A program made the position numbers and the translations under genes. From an uncultured Lachnospiraceae bacterium (GTDB taxonomy: Bacteria > Bacillota > Clostridia > Lachnospirales > Lachnospiraceae): 64,000 bases of DNA. This document shows, one piece after another, positions 55,001-63,738 of this stretch. The stretch lies in the NCBI GenBank assembly GCA_910586205.1, contig CAJUGD010000006.1:1-64000 (forward strand). Reading direction: 5' to 3'. Each line of letters opens with the position of its first letter. Position 1 is the stretch's first letter. The notes under the pieces are model-generated. The model did not search any database. It had not been told where the DNA came from and saw only the letters and a program-made list of their open reading frames with translations.

Positions 55001-55104
55001 GCGGGCCGCTTATTATGGATAAGTACCGATTTGACGATGAAAAATTCTGTTTTTCCTTTAAGCTGGTGCCTTTTGCGAAGGGAACCGGCATAGCAGGTCA
55101 GTAA
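52045..55104 (+). CDS. lacZ: Beta-galactosidase, GH2 LacZ type
   Basis: A 1019-residue cytoplasmic enzyme that hydrolyses beta-galactosides. It has the five-domain LacZ plan: jelly-roll (RYPFPFDPPYVPQDIPCGAY), two beta-sandwiches, TIM barrel and a C-terminal sandwich with YGYGPMESYRDKHRAACHG. The acid/base is Glu446 in MWSMGNECAYGC and the nucleophile Glu517 in LLVEYCHSMGNGPGDLEDY. KLHGVNRHDSDPVTG is the barrel entry. Length is close to E. coli LacZ (1024). It is followed 133 bases later by a sugar symporter. Confidence 0.95.
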   Translation: MIVPRYYEDLSMLHDGMMPARAYYIPASTRMDHLSEHREKSDRIQFLNGNWKFRYFDSIYDVTEHFFEPGYDTSDFREQKVPGLWQMNGYDSHQYTNIRYPFPFDPPYVPQDIPCGAYVHEFDYQGNSQAPNAYLNFEGVDSCFYVWMNGAYVGYSQVSHATSEFDVTQAVKEGKNTLAVLVLKWCDGSYLEDQDKFRMSGIFRDVYLLKRPKQCVNDYQITTAVHGKEWELKAEFSYTGQPVDTAITLYDKQNRIMAAGKVISNRISLTVTSPDLWSAEAPNLYTLVIDTDQETITDYVGFRTIEIKDKILYLNGQSIKLHGVNRHDSDPVTGFSVTMEQLKKDLTMMKQHNFNAIRSSHYPNAPYFYQLCDRYGFMVMDEADIEAHGPYMIYYREDTDENRFQRWNERIADDPAWEESILDRVQRMIIRDKNRPSIIMWSMGNECAYGCNFEKALAWTKRYDPERITHYESARYRNNDKIYDYSNLDLYSRMYPDFSEIEEYFEKDGSKPFLLVEYCHSMGNGPGDLEDYFKLIHSNDKMCGGFVWEWCDHGIYVEEAENGKAKYFYGGDFKETIHDGNFCMDGLVYPNRTPHTGLLEYKNVHRPARVVSYDAQTKNLKLHNYLDFTDLNNYAKILYEVTCDGICVQNGEIQEYTLPPHEDGNVNLDVTIPKSGRSYLKIIYKSLHESPMIPAGHMLGFDEILLENEDGRNQTAVKWLAPRTDDNGKIDVTETDCKVILKGNEFTYTYSKKTGLFETINYVGREYLNKPMEINIWRAPTDNDMYLKLEWKRAFYDKALPRAYDTFVTQTKDGVTLLSTMSLSAPSVSRMLDIRALWTVDPNGSIEAVFDVMRNKEFPELPRFGLRLFLSKKLENISYYGYGPMESYRDKHRAACHGLYRSTVYELHEDYIRPQENGSHYDCDYVELSNGQFGLTAASKKRFSFNASVYTQEELEKKAHHFELEEADSVVLCVDYALNGIGSNSCGPLIMDKYRFDDEKFCFSFKLVPFAKGTGIAGQ

Positions 55105-55237
55105 TTGAATCAACTGATTCTACAGTTGATTTGATTAGACAGCTTTTAGATATTCCAGCATGCAAAAATCCGGAAATGGAGTATCTGAAAGCATAAAGGG
55201 CATCTATCATCCAAAATCTTATTAGGGGGTAATCTTT

Positions 55238-56611
55238 ATGGAAGAAAGGACATATTTAAAATGGTACAACAAAGTAGGATACGGTTCCGGAGATATTGCA
55301 GGTAATGTAGTATATGCATTTCTTTCATCCTTTGTCATGATCTATCTGACCAATACCATCGGCCTGTCGGCAGGTATTGTAGGTACATTAATCGCAATCT
55401 CAAAATTATTTGACGGCTTTACGGATATTTTCTTCGGCTCCATGATCGACAAAACTCATTCAAAACTTGGGAAAGCAAGGCCCTGGATGCTGTATGGCTA
55501 TATTGGCTGTGCTGTCACACTGGCTGCAATCTTCGCAGTCCCCACAGGCTGGGGCGCCGCCGCTCAATATACATGGTTTTTTATTGCTTACACTCTGTTA
55601 AACGGCGTGTTTTACACTGCAAATAATATTGCTTATTCCGCTCTTACCTCTCTTGTGACCAAAAACAGCAAAGAAAGGGTACAGATGGGATCCTATCGGT
55701 TTATCTTTGCATTTTCCACCAGTCTGCTTATCCAGTCCATTACCATTGGCCTGGTGGCAAGATGCGGAGGAGGCGCAAATGCCTGGAGAACCGTGGCGAT
55801 TATCTATTCCGTGACTGGCCTGATTATCAACACCATTTCCACTCTTTCTGTAAAGGAGCTTTCCGAGGAAGAATTAAATGCCGAAAAGGATGATAATCCG
55901 AAAGAGGAAAAATACGGATTAACAGACGCTTTTAAGCTTCTTGTTTCCAACAAATTCTATCTCATGATCTGTGGCGTTTATATTTTGCAGCAGCTTTATG
56001 GAGCCATGATCAATGCCGGAATCTACTATATGACATATGTACTGAAAAACGAGAATCTTTATGGGGTGTTCTCGTGGGCTGTCAATATACCTTTAATCAT
56101 CGCATTGATTTTTACACCCACTCTGGTGGGCAAATGGAAAGGTATGTATAAGCTGAACCTGAGAGGGTATATTATTGCCGTGATTGGCAGGGCGCTTGTG
56201 GTGGTAGCCGGTTATATGGGAAGCGTACAACTTATGTTATTGTTTACGGCTCTGGCGGCCTTGGGACAGGGGCCATGGCAGGGAGATATGAATGCAGTGA
56301 TTGCTTCCTGCTCTGAGTACACTTTCCTGACAAAAGGAAAGCGGGTGGACGGAACCATGTATTCCTGTACCTCTCTGGGAGTAAAGCTTGGAGGCGGTCT
56401 TGGCACAGCTATCGCTGGCTGGCTGTTAGAACTTAGTAAATTTGACGGCAAGCTGGAGGTTCAGCCGGATTCCTGTATTCGTATGCTGTATATCATGTAT
56501 TTATGGCTTCCCCTGATCATTGATGTGGCGATTATGCTGGTGCTTTCACGGATGAATGTGGAGGATGCCAATGCAAAGATCAGGTTGGAAAAAGGAATGA
56601 AATCCTCCTAA
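55238..56611 (+). CDS. GPH family (MelB-like) sugar:cation symporter
   Basis: A 457-residue transporter with 12 helices. Family signatures are KVGYGSGDIAGNVVYAFLSS at the N-terminus, DGFTDIFFGSMIDKTHSKLG with the cation-site Asp residues, and GKARPWMLYG. The central loop is LSEEELNAEKDDNPKEEKYG. It likely brings in the galactoside split by LacZ. The ribosome site is AGGGGG. The intergenic part 55105-55237 shows no separate gene. Confidence 0.92.
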   Translation: MEERTYLKWYNKVGYGSGDIAGNVVYAFLSSFVMIYLTNTIGLSAGIVGTLIAISKLFDGFTDIFFGSMIDKTHSKLGKARPWMLYGYIGCAVTLAAIFAVPTGWGAAAQYTWFFIAYTLLNGVFYTANNIAYSALTSLVTKNSKERVQMGSYRFIFAFSTSLLIQSITIGLVARCGGGANAWRTVAIIYSVTGLIINTISTLSVKELSEEELNAEKDDNPKEEKYGLTDAFKLLVSNKFYLMICGVYILQQLYGAMINAGIYYMTYVLKNENLYGVFSWAVNIPLIIALIFTPTLVGKWKGMYKLNLRGYIIAVIGRALVVVAGYMGSVQLMLLFTALAALGQGPWQGDMNAVIASCSEYTFLTKGKRVDGTMYSCTSLGVKLGGGLGTAIAGWLLELSKFDGKLEVQPDSCIRMLYIMYLWLPLIIDVAIMLVLSRMNVEDANAKIRLEKGMKSS

Positions 56612-56907
56612 AAAGCTAAGAAAGCTGTCAAAGGGTGATTGAAAAGTAAATCTGCTGCTGTTCAGGGGGGCATCTTCTTGCCCGGCTCTGCCGGCAACTA
56701 TTTGGGGCAGGTTTTAGCCAGCCAAAATCACCCGTAGATCCTGATTCCCATTGCCTTTGATACCGGCGGCGTGGCTTCCGGTCACAGAAACAGCAGGGAT
56801 GCGTCTGATTGAGGAAGGGCTGGATGACCTGGAATAGAGCCAAATGCCTATGCAAGTACGGCACTTGGCTCATTGCCCGCCAGAGCGTGTCTGAAAATTC
56901 ATTCCCT
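56612..56907. other. 296-bp gap between convergent genes
   Basis: I see no gene that I can support. Open frames are short and lack ribosome sites. A hairpin gagccaaatgcc / ggcacttggctc (56837-56871, one mismatch) is the only clear structure and may terminate either neighbour. The GC-rich stretch from 56670 to 56820 looks like decayed coding sequence, but I cannot name a parent gene. Confidence 0.5.
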
Positions 56908-58059
56908 TTAATTTTTTGCAGCCTCTGCCACAGATTGTGCCACCACATCTGCCACCCGCTTATCCAAGGGGGAGGGAATAATATTCTCTGCATTTAGTTC
57001 CTCATCCCTTATCATGCCGGCAATGGCATAGGCTGCCCGCTGCTTCATTTCTTCTGTTATGGCTTTTGCCCTGACAGAAAGCGCCCCCTTAAAGATTCCG
57101 GGAAATACCAATACATTGTTGATCTGATTTGGGTAATCAGATCGTCCGGTTCCCACCACGACCGCACCTCCGGCCTTTGCTTCCTCCGGCATGATCTCCG
57201 GCACCGGGTTGGCCATAGCAAACACAATGCCCCGATTCATAGATGCCACCATCTCTTTTGTCACCAGGTTGGGGCGGGATACTCCCACAAACACATCTGC
57301 CCCTTTTAACGCATCTGCCAGAGTGCCATGCTCCCGGTTTTTGTTGCTGATATGGGAAATCTCCTCCTGCCCGGGATTCAATCCCTCGTCCCCTTCACAA
57401 ATCACCCCATTCACATCACATAAAACTACATTTCCAAAATTCATGCCGATCAGCAGCTTGCCGATGGCAATCCCTGCCGCCCCGGCTCCGTTGATAACGA
57501 TCTTAAGCTGCCCCATCTTCTTTCCTGTCACCTTCACCGCATTGATTAAAGCAGCCGCCACCACAATCGCCGTGCCGTGCTGGTCATCATGAAAGACCGG
57601 AATATCGCAAAGCTCCTTCAGCCGCTGCTCAATCTCAAAACACCTGGGAGCCGCAATGTCCTCCAGATTAATTCCCCCAAAGCTTTTGGAAATCAGATAA
57701 ATGGTCTGGACAATGGTATCCGTATCCTTGGAATCAATGCAGAGAGGAAATGCATCTACATCTGCAAATTCTTTAAACAGGGCACATTTCCCTTCCATCA
57801 CCGGCATCCCGGCTGCCGGGCCAATATCCCCAAGACCCAATACAGCCGTCCCGTCCGTGATCACTGCCACCAGGTTGTTTCGGCGGGTCAGCTTAAAGGA
57901 CTGCTCATAATCCTTTGCAATCACCCGGCATGGTTCTGCTACTCCAGGAGTATAAGCCAGAGACAGATCCTCTCTTGTCTCAATCTTTTTACGGGAAATA
58001 ATCTCAATCTTCCCGCCTAATTCATAATGCATATCCAGTGACGCCTGATTTACATCCAC
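56908..58059 (-). CDS. Malic enzyme (oxaloacetate-decarboxylating malate dehydrogenase)
   Basis: A 383-residue enzyme that converts malate to pyruvate and CO2 with NAD(P). The start is GTG, 8 bases after AAGGAGG. Signatures are [47 protein letters not shown] and the Rossmann motif [16 protein letters not shown]. It is the short bacterial type without a phosphotransacetylase-like fusion. It lies 90 bases downstream of fumarase on the same strand, so fumarate can go to malate and on to pyruvate. Confidence 0.95.
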   Translation of the reverse strand: MDVNQASLDMHYELGGKIEIISRKKIETREDLSLAYTPGVAEPCRVIAKDYEQSFKLTRRNNLVAVITDGTAVLGLGDIGPAAGMPVMEGKCALFKEFADVDAFPLCIDSKDTDTIVQTIYLISKSFGGINLEDIAAPRCFEIEQRLKELCDIPVFHDDQHGTAIVVAAALINAVKVTGKKMGQLKIVINGAGAAGIAIGKLLIGMNFGNVVLCDVNGVICEGDEGLNPGQEEISHISNKNREHGTLADALKGADVFVGVSRPNLVTKEMVASMNRGIVFAMANPVPEIMPEEAKAGGAVVVGTGRSDYPNQINNVLVFPGIFKGALSVRAKAITEEMKQRAAYAIAGMIRDEELNAENIIPSPLDKRVADVVAQSVAEAAKN

Positions 58060-58149
58060 CTTATATTCCTCCTTTTGATGAACTCTCAGAATCTTTCTAT
58101 CTTCTCTTTCTTCTTCTCAAACGATTTTACAGAAATATATTCCTGCCGT

Positions 58150-59514
58150 CTATACCATCTGCTCCGGCTTAAAGATTTTATCAAACTGCTCTCCGTCCAG
58201 GAATCCCAGCTTCACACAGGCTTCTTTTAAGGAAATGTTCTCCTTATAAGCCTTTTTCGCTGTTGCCGCCGCGTTCTCATAACCAATATGAGGATTCAGG
58301 CAGGTGACAAGCATCAGAGAACGGTGCAGGTTCTCCTCCATCTTCTCTTTATTGGGCCGGATTCCCACCACACAGTGATTGTTAAAGGAACGGAGGGAAT
58401 CTGACAGCAAACGCACAGACTGCAGAAAATTGTATATGCAAACCGGCATAAACACATTTAATTCAAAGTTGCCCTGGGATGCAGCCATGCCCACTGCCAC
58501 ATCATTTGCCATTACCTGCACAGCCACCATAGTTACAGATTCACACTGGGTAGGATTGACTTTGCCCGGCATAATAGAACTTCCAGGCTCATTTTCCGGA
58601 ATAAAAATCTCCCCTAAGCCGCAGCGGGGACCGCTTGACAGCCAGCGGATGTCATTGGCAATTTTCATCATATTAGCAGCCAGTGCCTTTAATGCCCCAT
58701 GGGCAAATACCAGCTCGTCCTTACTTGTCAGGGAGTGGAACTTGTTCCCGGCAGTAACAAACATTTTGCCGGTCAGCTCTGCCACAGCATCTGCCACCTC
58801 TCTGTCAAACCCCTTCGGCGCATTTAAACCAGTTCCCACTGCAGTGCCGCCCAACCCCAGCTCATACAGCCCTCTCAAACTCAGCTCCAGCATTTCCCTG
58901 GATTTTTCCAGCATATTTTTCCAGCCGCTGATCTCCTGAGAAAAAGTAATAGGAGTTGCATCCTGCAGATGGGTTCGCCCGGTCTTGATAATTCCTTCAT
59001 TTTCTTCCATAAGGCGGCCAAAGGTATCTGTCAGCAGATCTATACCAGGAAGAAGCTCATCCTCTATAGACACAGCCGCCGCAATATGCATGGCTGTGGG
59101 AAAGGTATCATTGGAGCTTTGGGACATATTTACATGGTCATTAGGGTGAAGCAGCTTTTCCCCGGAAATCTCATTTCCTCGGTTTGCAATGACCTCATTT
59201 ACATTCATGTTGGACTGGGTCCCGCTTCCGGTCTGCCACACTGCAAGAGGGAAATGCCCGTCCAGCTTTCCTGCCAGAATCTCATCACACACCTGGGCAA
59301 TCACCTGGCTGCGCTTCTTATCCAGCTTTCCTAACCGATGGTTGGCAATGGCTGCTGCTTTCTTCAAAACGGCAAAGGCTCGGATCACCTCCATGGGAAT
59401 CTTCTCAATGCCGATCTGAAAATTTTCAAAACTGCGCTGGGTCTGAGCTCCCCAATATCGGTCTGCGGGAACCTTTACCTCCCCCATCGAATCATGTTCC
59501 ATTCTGAAATCCAT
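58150..59514 (-). CDS. fumC: Class II fumarase
   Basis: A 454-residue homotetrameric lyase interconverting fumarate and malate. The first ATG is kept because AGGAG lies 8 bases upstream. Signatures are VWQTGSGTQSNMNVNEVIAN, HPNDHVNMSQSSNDTFPTAM, TGRTHLQDATPITF and the superfamily motif GSSIMPGKVNPTQCE. HPNDHVN and PTQCE favour fumarase over aspartase. Being oxygen-stable it differs from the iron-sulfur fumarases common in anaerobes. Confidence 0.93.
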   Translation of the reverse strand: MDFRMEHDSMGEVKVPADRYWGAQTQRSFENFQIGIEKIPMEVIRAFAVLKKAAAIANHRLGKLDKKRSQVIAQVCDEILAGKLDGHFPLAVWQTGSGTQSNMNVNEVIANRGNEISGEKLLHPNDHVNMSQSSNDTFPTAMHIAAAVSIEDELLPGIDLLTDTFGRLMEENEGIIKTGRTHLQDATPITFSQEISGWKNMLEKSREMLELSLRGLYELGLGGTAVGTGLNAPKGFDREVADAVAELTGKMFVTAGNKFHSLTSKDELVFAHGALKALAANMMKIANDIRWLSSGPRCGLGEIFIPENEPGSSIMPGKVNPTQCESVTMVAVQVMANDVAVGMAASQGNFELNVFMPVCIYNFLQSVRLLSDSLRSFNNHCVVGIRPNKEKMEENLHRSLMLVTCLNPHIGYENAAATAKKAYKENISLKEACVKLGFLDGEQFDKIFKPEQMV

Positions 59515-59584
59515 TCTTCTGCTCCTCTCTCATCCTTCTGCTTCTTCCTGTTATTCAGGAATTTTATACCTGGTTCTTTCCTTT

Positions 59585-60541
59585 TTAGCAATGAGACATG
59601 GATATTGCCGTAACCAAAGCATCACATTTTCCCGCAATCTCATAGGCACCGCTGCCTGCTGCCAGGAAAAAGCTGTCCCCCTTTTGATATTTCAGCCGTT
59701 CTCCTTCACAGGAAATCTCCCCTTCTCCGTCTAAAAAGAGAATACTTACAAAAGACTGCTCTGTCACATTCCCCTCCATCCGTCTCATGACAGCGCCGTC
59801 CAGATTCAGCTTATCCACCGTAAAATAATCACAATCCGCCACATGGGGATAACAGCTTGTATTTCTTACAACCGGCTCCCGCTTTGTCACATCCAGAGCC
59901 TTGTCAATATGCAGCTCCCGCTTTTTGCCGTCTTTCCCAATCCGGCCAAAATCATAAACACGATAGGTCACATCAGAATTTTGCTGTATCTCTGCAATCA
60001 AAATATCCTTTCCAATGGCATGTATGGTTCCGGATTCAATAAAAAACACATCTCCTTTATGTACAGGAGCCGCGTAAAGCACTTCCAAAAGCGTATCCTC
60101 CTGAATCCGCCGCTTCAATTCCTCCTTGGAAATCTCTTTCTGGAAGCCATAATATAAATAAGCTCCCTCTCCGGCTTCCATTACATACCACATCTCTGTC
60201 TTTCCATATTGCCCCTCATGTTTCAGGGCATACTCATTGTCCGGGTGAACCTGAATAGAAAGATTATCCTTGGCATCAATAAATTTAATCAGGATAGGAA
60301 AATCCTCAAAACGCTGACAATTCTTCCCAAGTACCTGTTTTCCCTCGGAATTAATATACTCCCGAAGGGTCTTTCCCGCATAAGCGCCGTTTTCAATGTA
60401 AGAAGGACCTGCCGGATGGCAGGAAAGCTCCCAGGTTTCCGCCAGCACTTCACCCGGGCATTCCTTTCCGTAATCCTCAGCCAGACGGCGGCCGCCCCAC
60501 AGATAATCCTTGCTGCTTGGTTTTAATTTTAATATTCCCAT
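59585..60541 (-). CDS. manA: Mannose-6-phosphate isomerase, class I
   Basis: A 318-residue zinc enzyme that converts mannose-6-phosphate to fructose-6-phosphate. The start at 60541 has GGAGG 5 bases upstream. The zinc/active-site motif is LSIQVHPDNEYALKHEGQYG with KTEMWYVME, and HKGDVFFIESGTIHAIGKDI is the second signature. The N-terminus LKPSSKDYLWGGRRL is typical of the short Firmicute form. It lies just downstream of the mannobiose operon but behind a terminator hairpin. It completes the route from mannose-1-phosphate to glycolysis. Confidence 0.94.
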   Translation of the reverse strand: MGILKLKPSSKDYLWGGRRLAEDYGKECPGEVLAETWELSCHPAGPSYIENGAYAGKTLREYINSEGKQVLGKNCQRFEDFPILIKFIDAKDNLSIQVHPDNEYALKHEGQYGKTEMWYVMEAGEGAYLYYGFQKEISKEELKRRIQEDTLLEVLYAAPVHKGDVFFIESGTIHAIGKDILIAEIQQNSDVTYRVYDFGRIGKDGKKRELHIDKALDVTKREPVVRNTSCYPHVADCDYFTVDKLNLDGAVMRRMEGNVTEQSFVSILFLDGEGEISCEGERLKYQKGDSFFLAAGSGAYEIAGKCDALVTAISMSHC

Positions 60542-60570
60542 CATTTCCTCCATTCTGTCCATGTTTTACC

Positions 60571-60609
60571 GTATTGCATGTCCCGTTTTCTCAGGTATTG
60601 CATGCCCCG
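60571..60609 (-). repeat. 15-bp direct repeat upstream of manA
   Basis: GTATTGCATGTCCCG (60571-60585) recurs as GTATTGCATGCCCCG (60595-60609) with a 24-base period and one difference. It lies 30-68 bases upstream of the manA start and could be a tandem operator. Confidence 0.55.
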
Positions 60610-60682
60610 CTCTAGGGGGTATGGCTTCCCCTGTTTTATCAGGAACAAACAAGGTATGTAAATGAACACTCTTTGCACAAAT

Positions 60683-60706
60683 AGCCGTTCAGATATCTGA
60701 ACGGCT
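60683..60706 (-). terminator. Palindromic terminator after the mannobiose operon
   Basis: A perfect 24-base palindrome agccgttcagat/atctgaacggct follows the phosphohexomutase gene by 20 bases. In the minus-strand transcript the 3' side is AUUUG, a weak U-run, so termination may be partial. Confidence 0.6.
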
Positions 60707-60725
60707 CTCCGCATTTTCCTGATAC

Positions 60726-62471
60726 TTATAAATCGACTGCCTCAGCCAATCTCTTAAGCCTTTCTTCGGCATCCTTTTGGCTGATTCCTTTGACACCCAT
60801 ATAAAACTTTACCTTTGGCTCTGTCCCGGAAGGCCGCACACAGCACCAGGCATCATCTTCCAAGTCAAAATACAGCACATCAGACTCTGGCTGACCGGAC
60901 GGAAATGTCTTTCCGGTCTCGTAATCTAATATGGTTCCCTTTTTGTAATCCCGAAACTGCTTTACCTGGTATTCCCCTATTTTCCGAGGTGGATTTGACC
61001 GGATCCTTTCCATAAGGTCTCTCATCTCCTTTGCACCTTGGATTCCCATTCTGGCAACCGTGCGTAGTCCTTCCTGAAAATATCCGTATTTTTCAAATAG
61101 CTGCCGCATTTCCTGGCAGAGTGTAAGTCCCTTGGACCGATAGTAAGCTGCCGCTTCACATAAAGCCATCACTGCGGCTACTGCATCCTTATCCCTGGCA
61201 TGGGTTCCCACCAAACATCCATAGCTCTCCTCGTACCCAAACAAAAATTCATGTTCATGATTCTGTTCAAAGATCTTGATCTGTTCCCCGATATATTTAA
61301 AGCCGGTCAAGGTTTCAATCCGATCCACATTATAATATGCAGTGATCCCTTTAGACATTTTCCCGGAAACAATAGTAGTCACCACTGCCCCGTTTTCGGG
61401 CAGCCTACCCTCTGCCTTTTTCTGAGACAAAATATACTCCAGGATTATCATGCCTGACATATTTCCCGTAAATGGCTCGTACTCCCCTGTATCTGTATTT
61501 CTGGCATAGATTCCGAGGCGGTCTGCGTCCGGATCCGTGGCAAGCACAATATCTGCCCCTACTTTTTCCGCCAGCTCAAGGGCCAGGACAAACGCCCCCT
61601 TATCTTCTGGATTGGGATAGCTGACAGTGGGAAAATCTCCGTCCGGCAGTTCCTGTTCCGGCACCACATAGACATTCTCAAAGCCTAGCTCATGCAGGAT
61701 ACGCCGCACCGGCAGATTTCCTGTTCCATGGAGAGGGGTATAGACAATCTTCAGCTCTTTCCCCTGTTCCCGGATAATCTCAGGATGGATCACCAGCTTT
61801 TTCAGTTCCTCCATATAGCAGTCATCAATCTCAGCACCTATCTGCTGATAAAAATTCTGCTCTATTGCATCCTCCAGCTTCATGGTGCGGGCTTGGCTAG
61901 TATCTGTAATTTCATTGACCTTTTTGATGATTTCTTTATCCCGCGGCGCTGTTATCTGTCCGCCGTCCTCCCAATAAACCTTGTATCCGTTGTACTCCGG
62001 CGGATTGTGGCTGGCTGTCACTACCACTCCCGCAATACATTTCAAATGACGCAATGCAAAGGATAGCATGGGTGTAGGACGTAAGGATTCAAACACATAA
62101 GCTTTAATCTTATTGGCTGCCAGACAAAGGGCTGCCTCTCTGGCAAATTCAGCCGAACCTCTGCGGGAATCGTATGCAATGGCAACCGCTTTATCTGCAT
62201 CACCTGAGCCTTTTTTAATACTCTCTGTAATATAATCTGCAAGTCCCTGCGTAGCCCTGCGCACCGTATATCGATTCATCCGGTTGGTTCCCGCACCCAA
62301 AACTCCCCGCAGCCCTCCTGTCCCAAATTCCAGATCCCGGTAAAACCGGTCCGTAATTTCCTGGTTATTCCCTGTCAAAGCTCTCAGCTCCTCTTTGGTA
62401 TCCCGGTCAAATGCCGGTGATTCCAGCCATAGCTGATACCGCTCTGCCACATCCCTTGTCAGATCTTCCAT
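60726..62471 (-). CDS. Phosphoglucomutase/phosphomannomutase
   Basis: A 581-residue alpha-D-phosphohexomutase. The start at 62471 has AGGAGG 9 bases upstream. The phosphoserine loop is VVTASHNPPEYNGYKVYWED, the metal loop is LATDPDADRLGIYARN, the sugar loop is FLFGYEESYGCLVG, and the phosphate loop is CCVRPSGTEPKVKFYMGV. The size is that of the long bacterial PgmA type. It lies 37 bases after the GH130 gene, so its role here is probably mannose-1-phosphate to mannose-6-phosphate, although glucose phosphates may also be used. Confidence 0.93.
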   Translation of the reverse strand: MEDLTRDVAERYQLWLESPAFDRDTKEELRALTGNNQEITDRFYRDLEFGTGGLRGVLGAGTNRMNRYTVRRATQGLADYITESIKKGSGDADKAVAIAYDSRRGSAEFAREAALCLAANKIKAYVFESLRPTPMLSFALRHLKCIAGVVVTASHNPPEYNGYKVYWEDGGQITAPRDKEIIKKVNEITDTSQARTMKLEDAIEQNFYQQIGAEIDDCYMEELKKLVIHPEIIREQGKELKIVYTPLHGTGNLPVRRILHELGFENVYVVPEQELPDGDFPTVSYPNPEDKGAFVLALELAEKVGADIVLATDPDADRLGIYARNTDTGEYEPFTGNMSGMIILEYILSQKKAEGRLPENGAVVTTIVSGKMSKGITAYYNVDRIETLTGFKYIGEQIKIFEQNHEHEFLFGYEESYGCLVGTHARDKDAVAAVMALCEAAAYYRSKGLTLCQEMRQLFEKYGYFQEGLRTVARMGIQGAKEMRDLMERIRSNPPRKIGEYQVKQFRDYKKGTILDYETGKTFPSGQPESDVLYFDLEDDAWCCVRPSGTEPKVKFYMGVKGISQKDAEERLKRLAEAVDL

Positions 62472-62508
62472 ATTTTCTGCCTCCTGTAAATCTGTTTCCA
62501 ATCCGGTC

Positions 62509-63684
62509 TCACTCCTGCCCGGCCAGCAACTTCCGGTTTTGCCGGATCATGTCCACCCGCTGCCGCACACAGTCTGCGCTTCTTCCCGGATCCTCTGGTG
62601 TGTGGAACACATAATCCACCAGCCTGTCAAGGCTTGTCTCTGCCACATGCATCCGGGTATCCGAGGAAGCATAATAGATCAGCACCTGCCCGTTCTCCCG
62701 GACCACCGCTCCATTGGTAAATACTACATTGGACACATCCCCTGTCCGCTCCTGGCCTCTGGGAGCAATCAAAAGTCCGGAAGGCTCCGCAATCACCTTT
62801 TCCGGATGGTTTAGATCCGTGGCAAAGGCATAAATCACATACCGCAGCCCTGCTGCCGTATTCCGTACCCCGTGGGCAATGTGAATCCACCCCTTTTCCG
62901 TTCGGATCGGCACTGCCCCTGCCCCATTCTTCGCCTCGGTAATCGTGTGATACTTCCTGAGGCTGGTCATACACTCCTCATCAATCACTGCATGGGTGAT
63001 ATCGTCACACAACCCAAAGCCTACACCACCGCCACTGCCTGTGTCAATAAAATCATCCATGGGACGGGTATAAAAAGCATATTTTCCATCCACAAACTCC
63101 GGATGCAGCACCACATTTCTCTGCTGGGGCGACCGCAGTGTCACCAGGTTTTCCAGTCTCTCCCAATTCTTCAAATCCTTTGTCCGTACAATCCCCGCCG
63201 CTGCCACTGCCGCTGACAAATCCTTCACGGAGGTATCCTTGCTCTCCGAACAAAACACCCCGTAGATATATCCGTCCTCATGCTTGGTCAGCCGCATGTC
63301 ATACACATTCGTCTCCTCCGGGCAGGTGTCAGGCAAAATCACCGGCTCATCCCAGAAACGAAAGCCGTCCACCCCGCTCTCGCTCTCTGCCACGGCAAAG
63401 AAAGACTTCCTGTCATTTCCCTCCACCCGCACCACCAAACAGACCTTTCCGTCAAGCTCCACTGCCCCTGCGTTCATCACCGCATTGACGCCTAACCGCT
63501 CCATAAAACAGGGATTGGTCTCCCTGTTCAGATCAAACCGCCACTCCACCGGAATATGTTCTCTGGTCACAACCGGATCCACAAACCGGTCATAAATCCC
63601 ATTATAAAAATCCGCCTTCTGATTCTTTCTTGCAATCAGTCTTTCCACCTTTTCCTTCTCTGCCTGATATCTCTCATGAATCAT
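62509..63684 (-). CDS. GH130 4-O-beta-D-mannosyl-D-glucose phosphorylase type
   Basis: A 391-residue phosphorylase that splits mannosyl-beta-1,4-glucose into mannose-1-phosphate and glucose. The five-bladed propeller shows in [40 protein letters not shown] with the catalytic Asp of family 130, [20 protein letters not shown], and [20 protein letters not shown]. The full-length N-terminus ([20 protein letters not shown]) fits subfamily 1. It lies between a 2-epimerase gene and a phosphohexomutase gene, as expected for mannobiose use. A mannan-oligosaccharide phosphorylase specificity is less likely. Confidence 0.9.
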   Translation of the reverse strand: MIHERYQAEKEKVERLIARKNQKADFYNGIYDRFVDPVVTREHIPVEWRFDLNRETNPCFMERLGVNAVMNAGAVELDGKVCLVVRVEGNDRKSFFAVAESESGVDGFRFWDEPVILPDTCPEETNVYDMRLTKHEDGYIYGVFCSESKDTSVKDLSAAVAAAGIVRTKDLKNWERLENLVTLRSPQQRNVVLHPEFVDGKYAFYTRPMDDFIDTGSGGGVGFGLCDDITHAVIDEECMTSLRKYHTITEAKNGAGAVPIRTEKGWIHIAHGVRNTAAGLRYVIYAFATDLNHPEKVIAEPSGLLIAPRGQERTGDVSNVVFTNGAVVRENGQVLIYYASSDTRMHVAETSLDRLVDYVFHTPEDPGRSADCVRQRVDMIRQNRKLLAGQE

Positions 63685-63738
63685 ATCTTCACCTCATTCT
63701 TTCTCCAAAATCCCTTGTCTCAAAAACAGAAAAATCTT

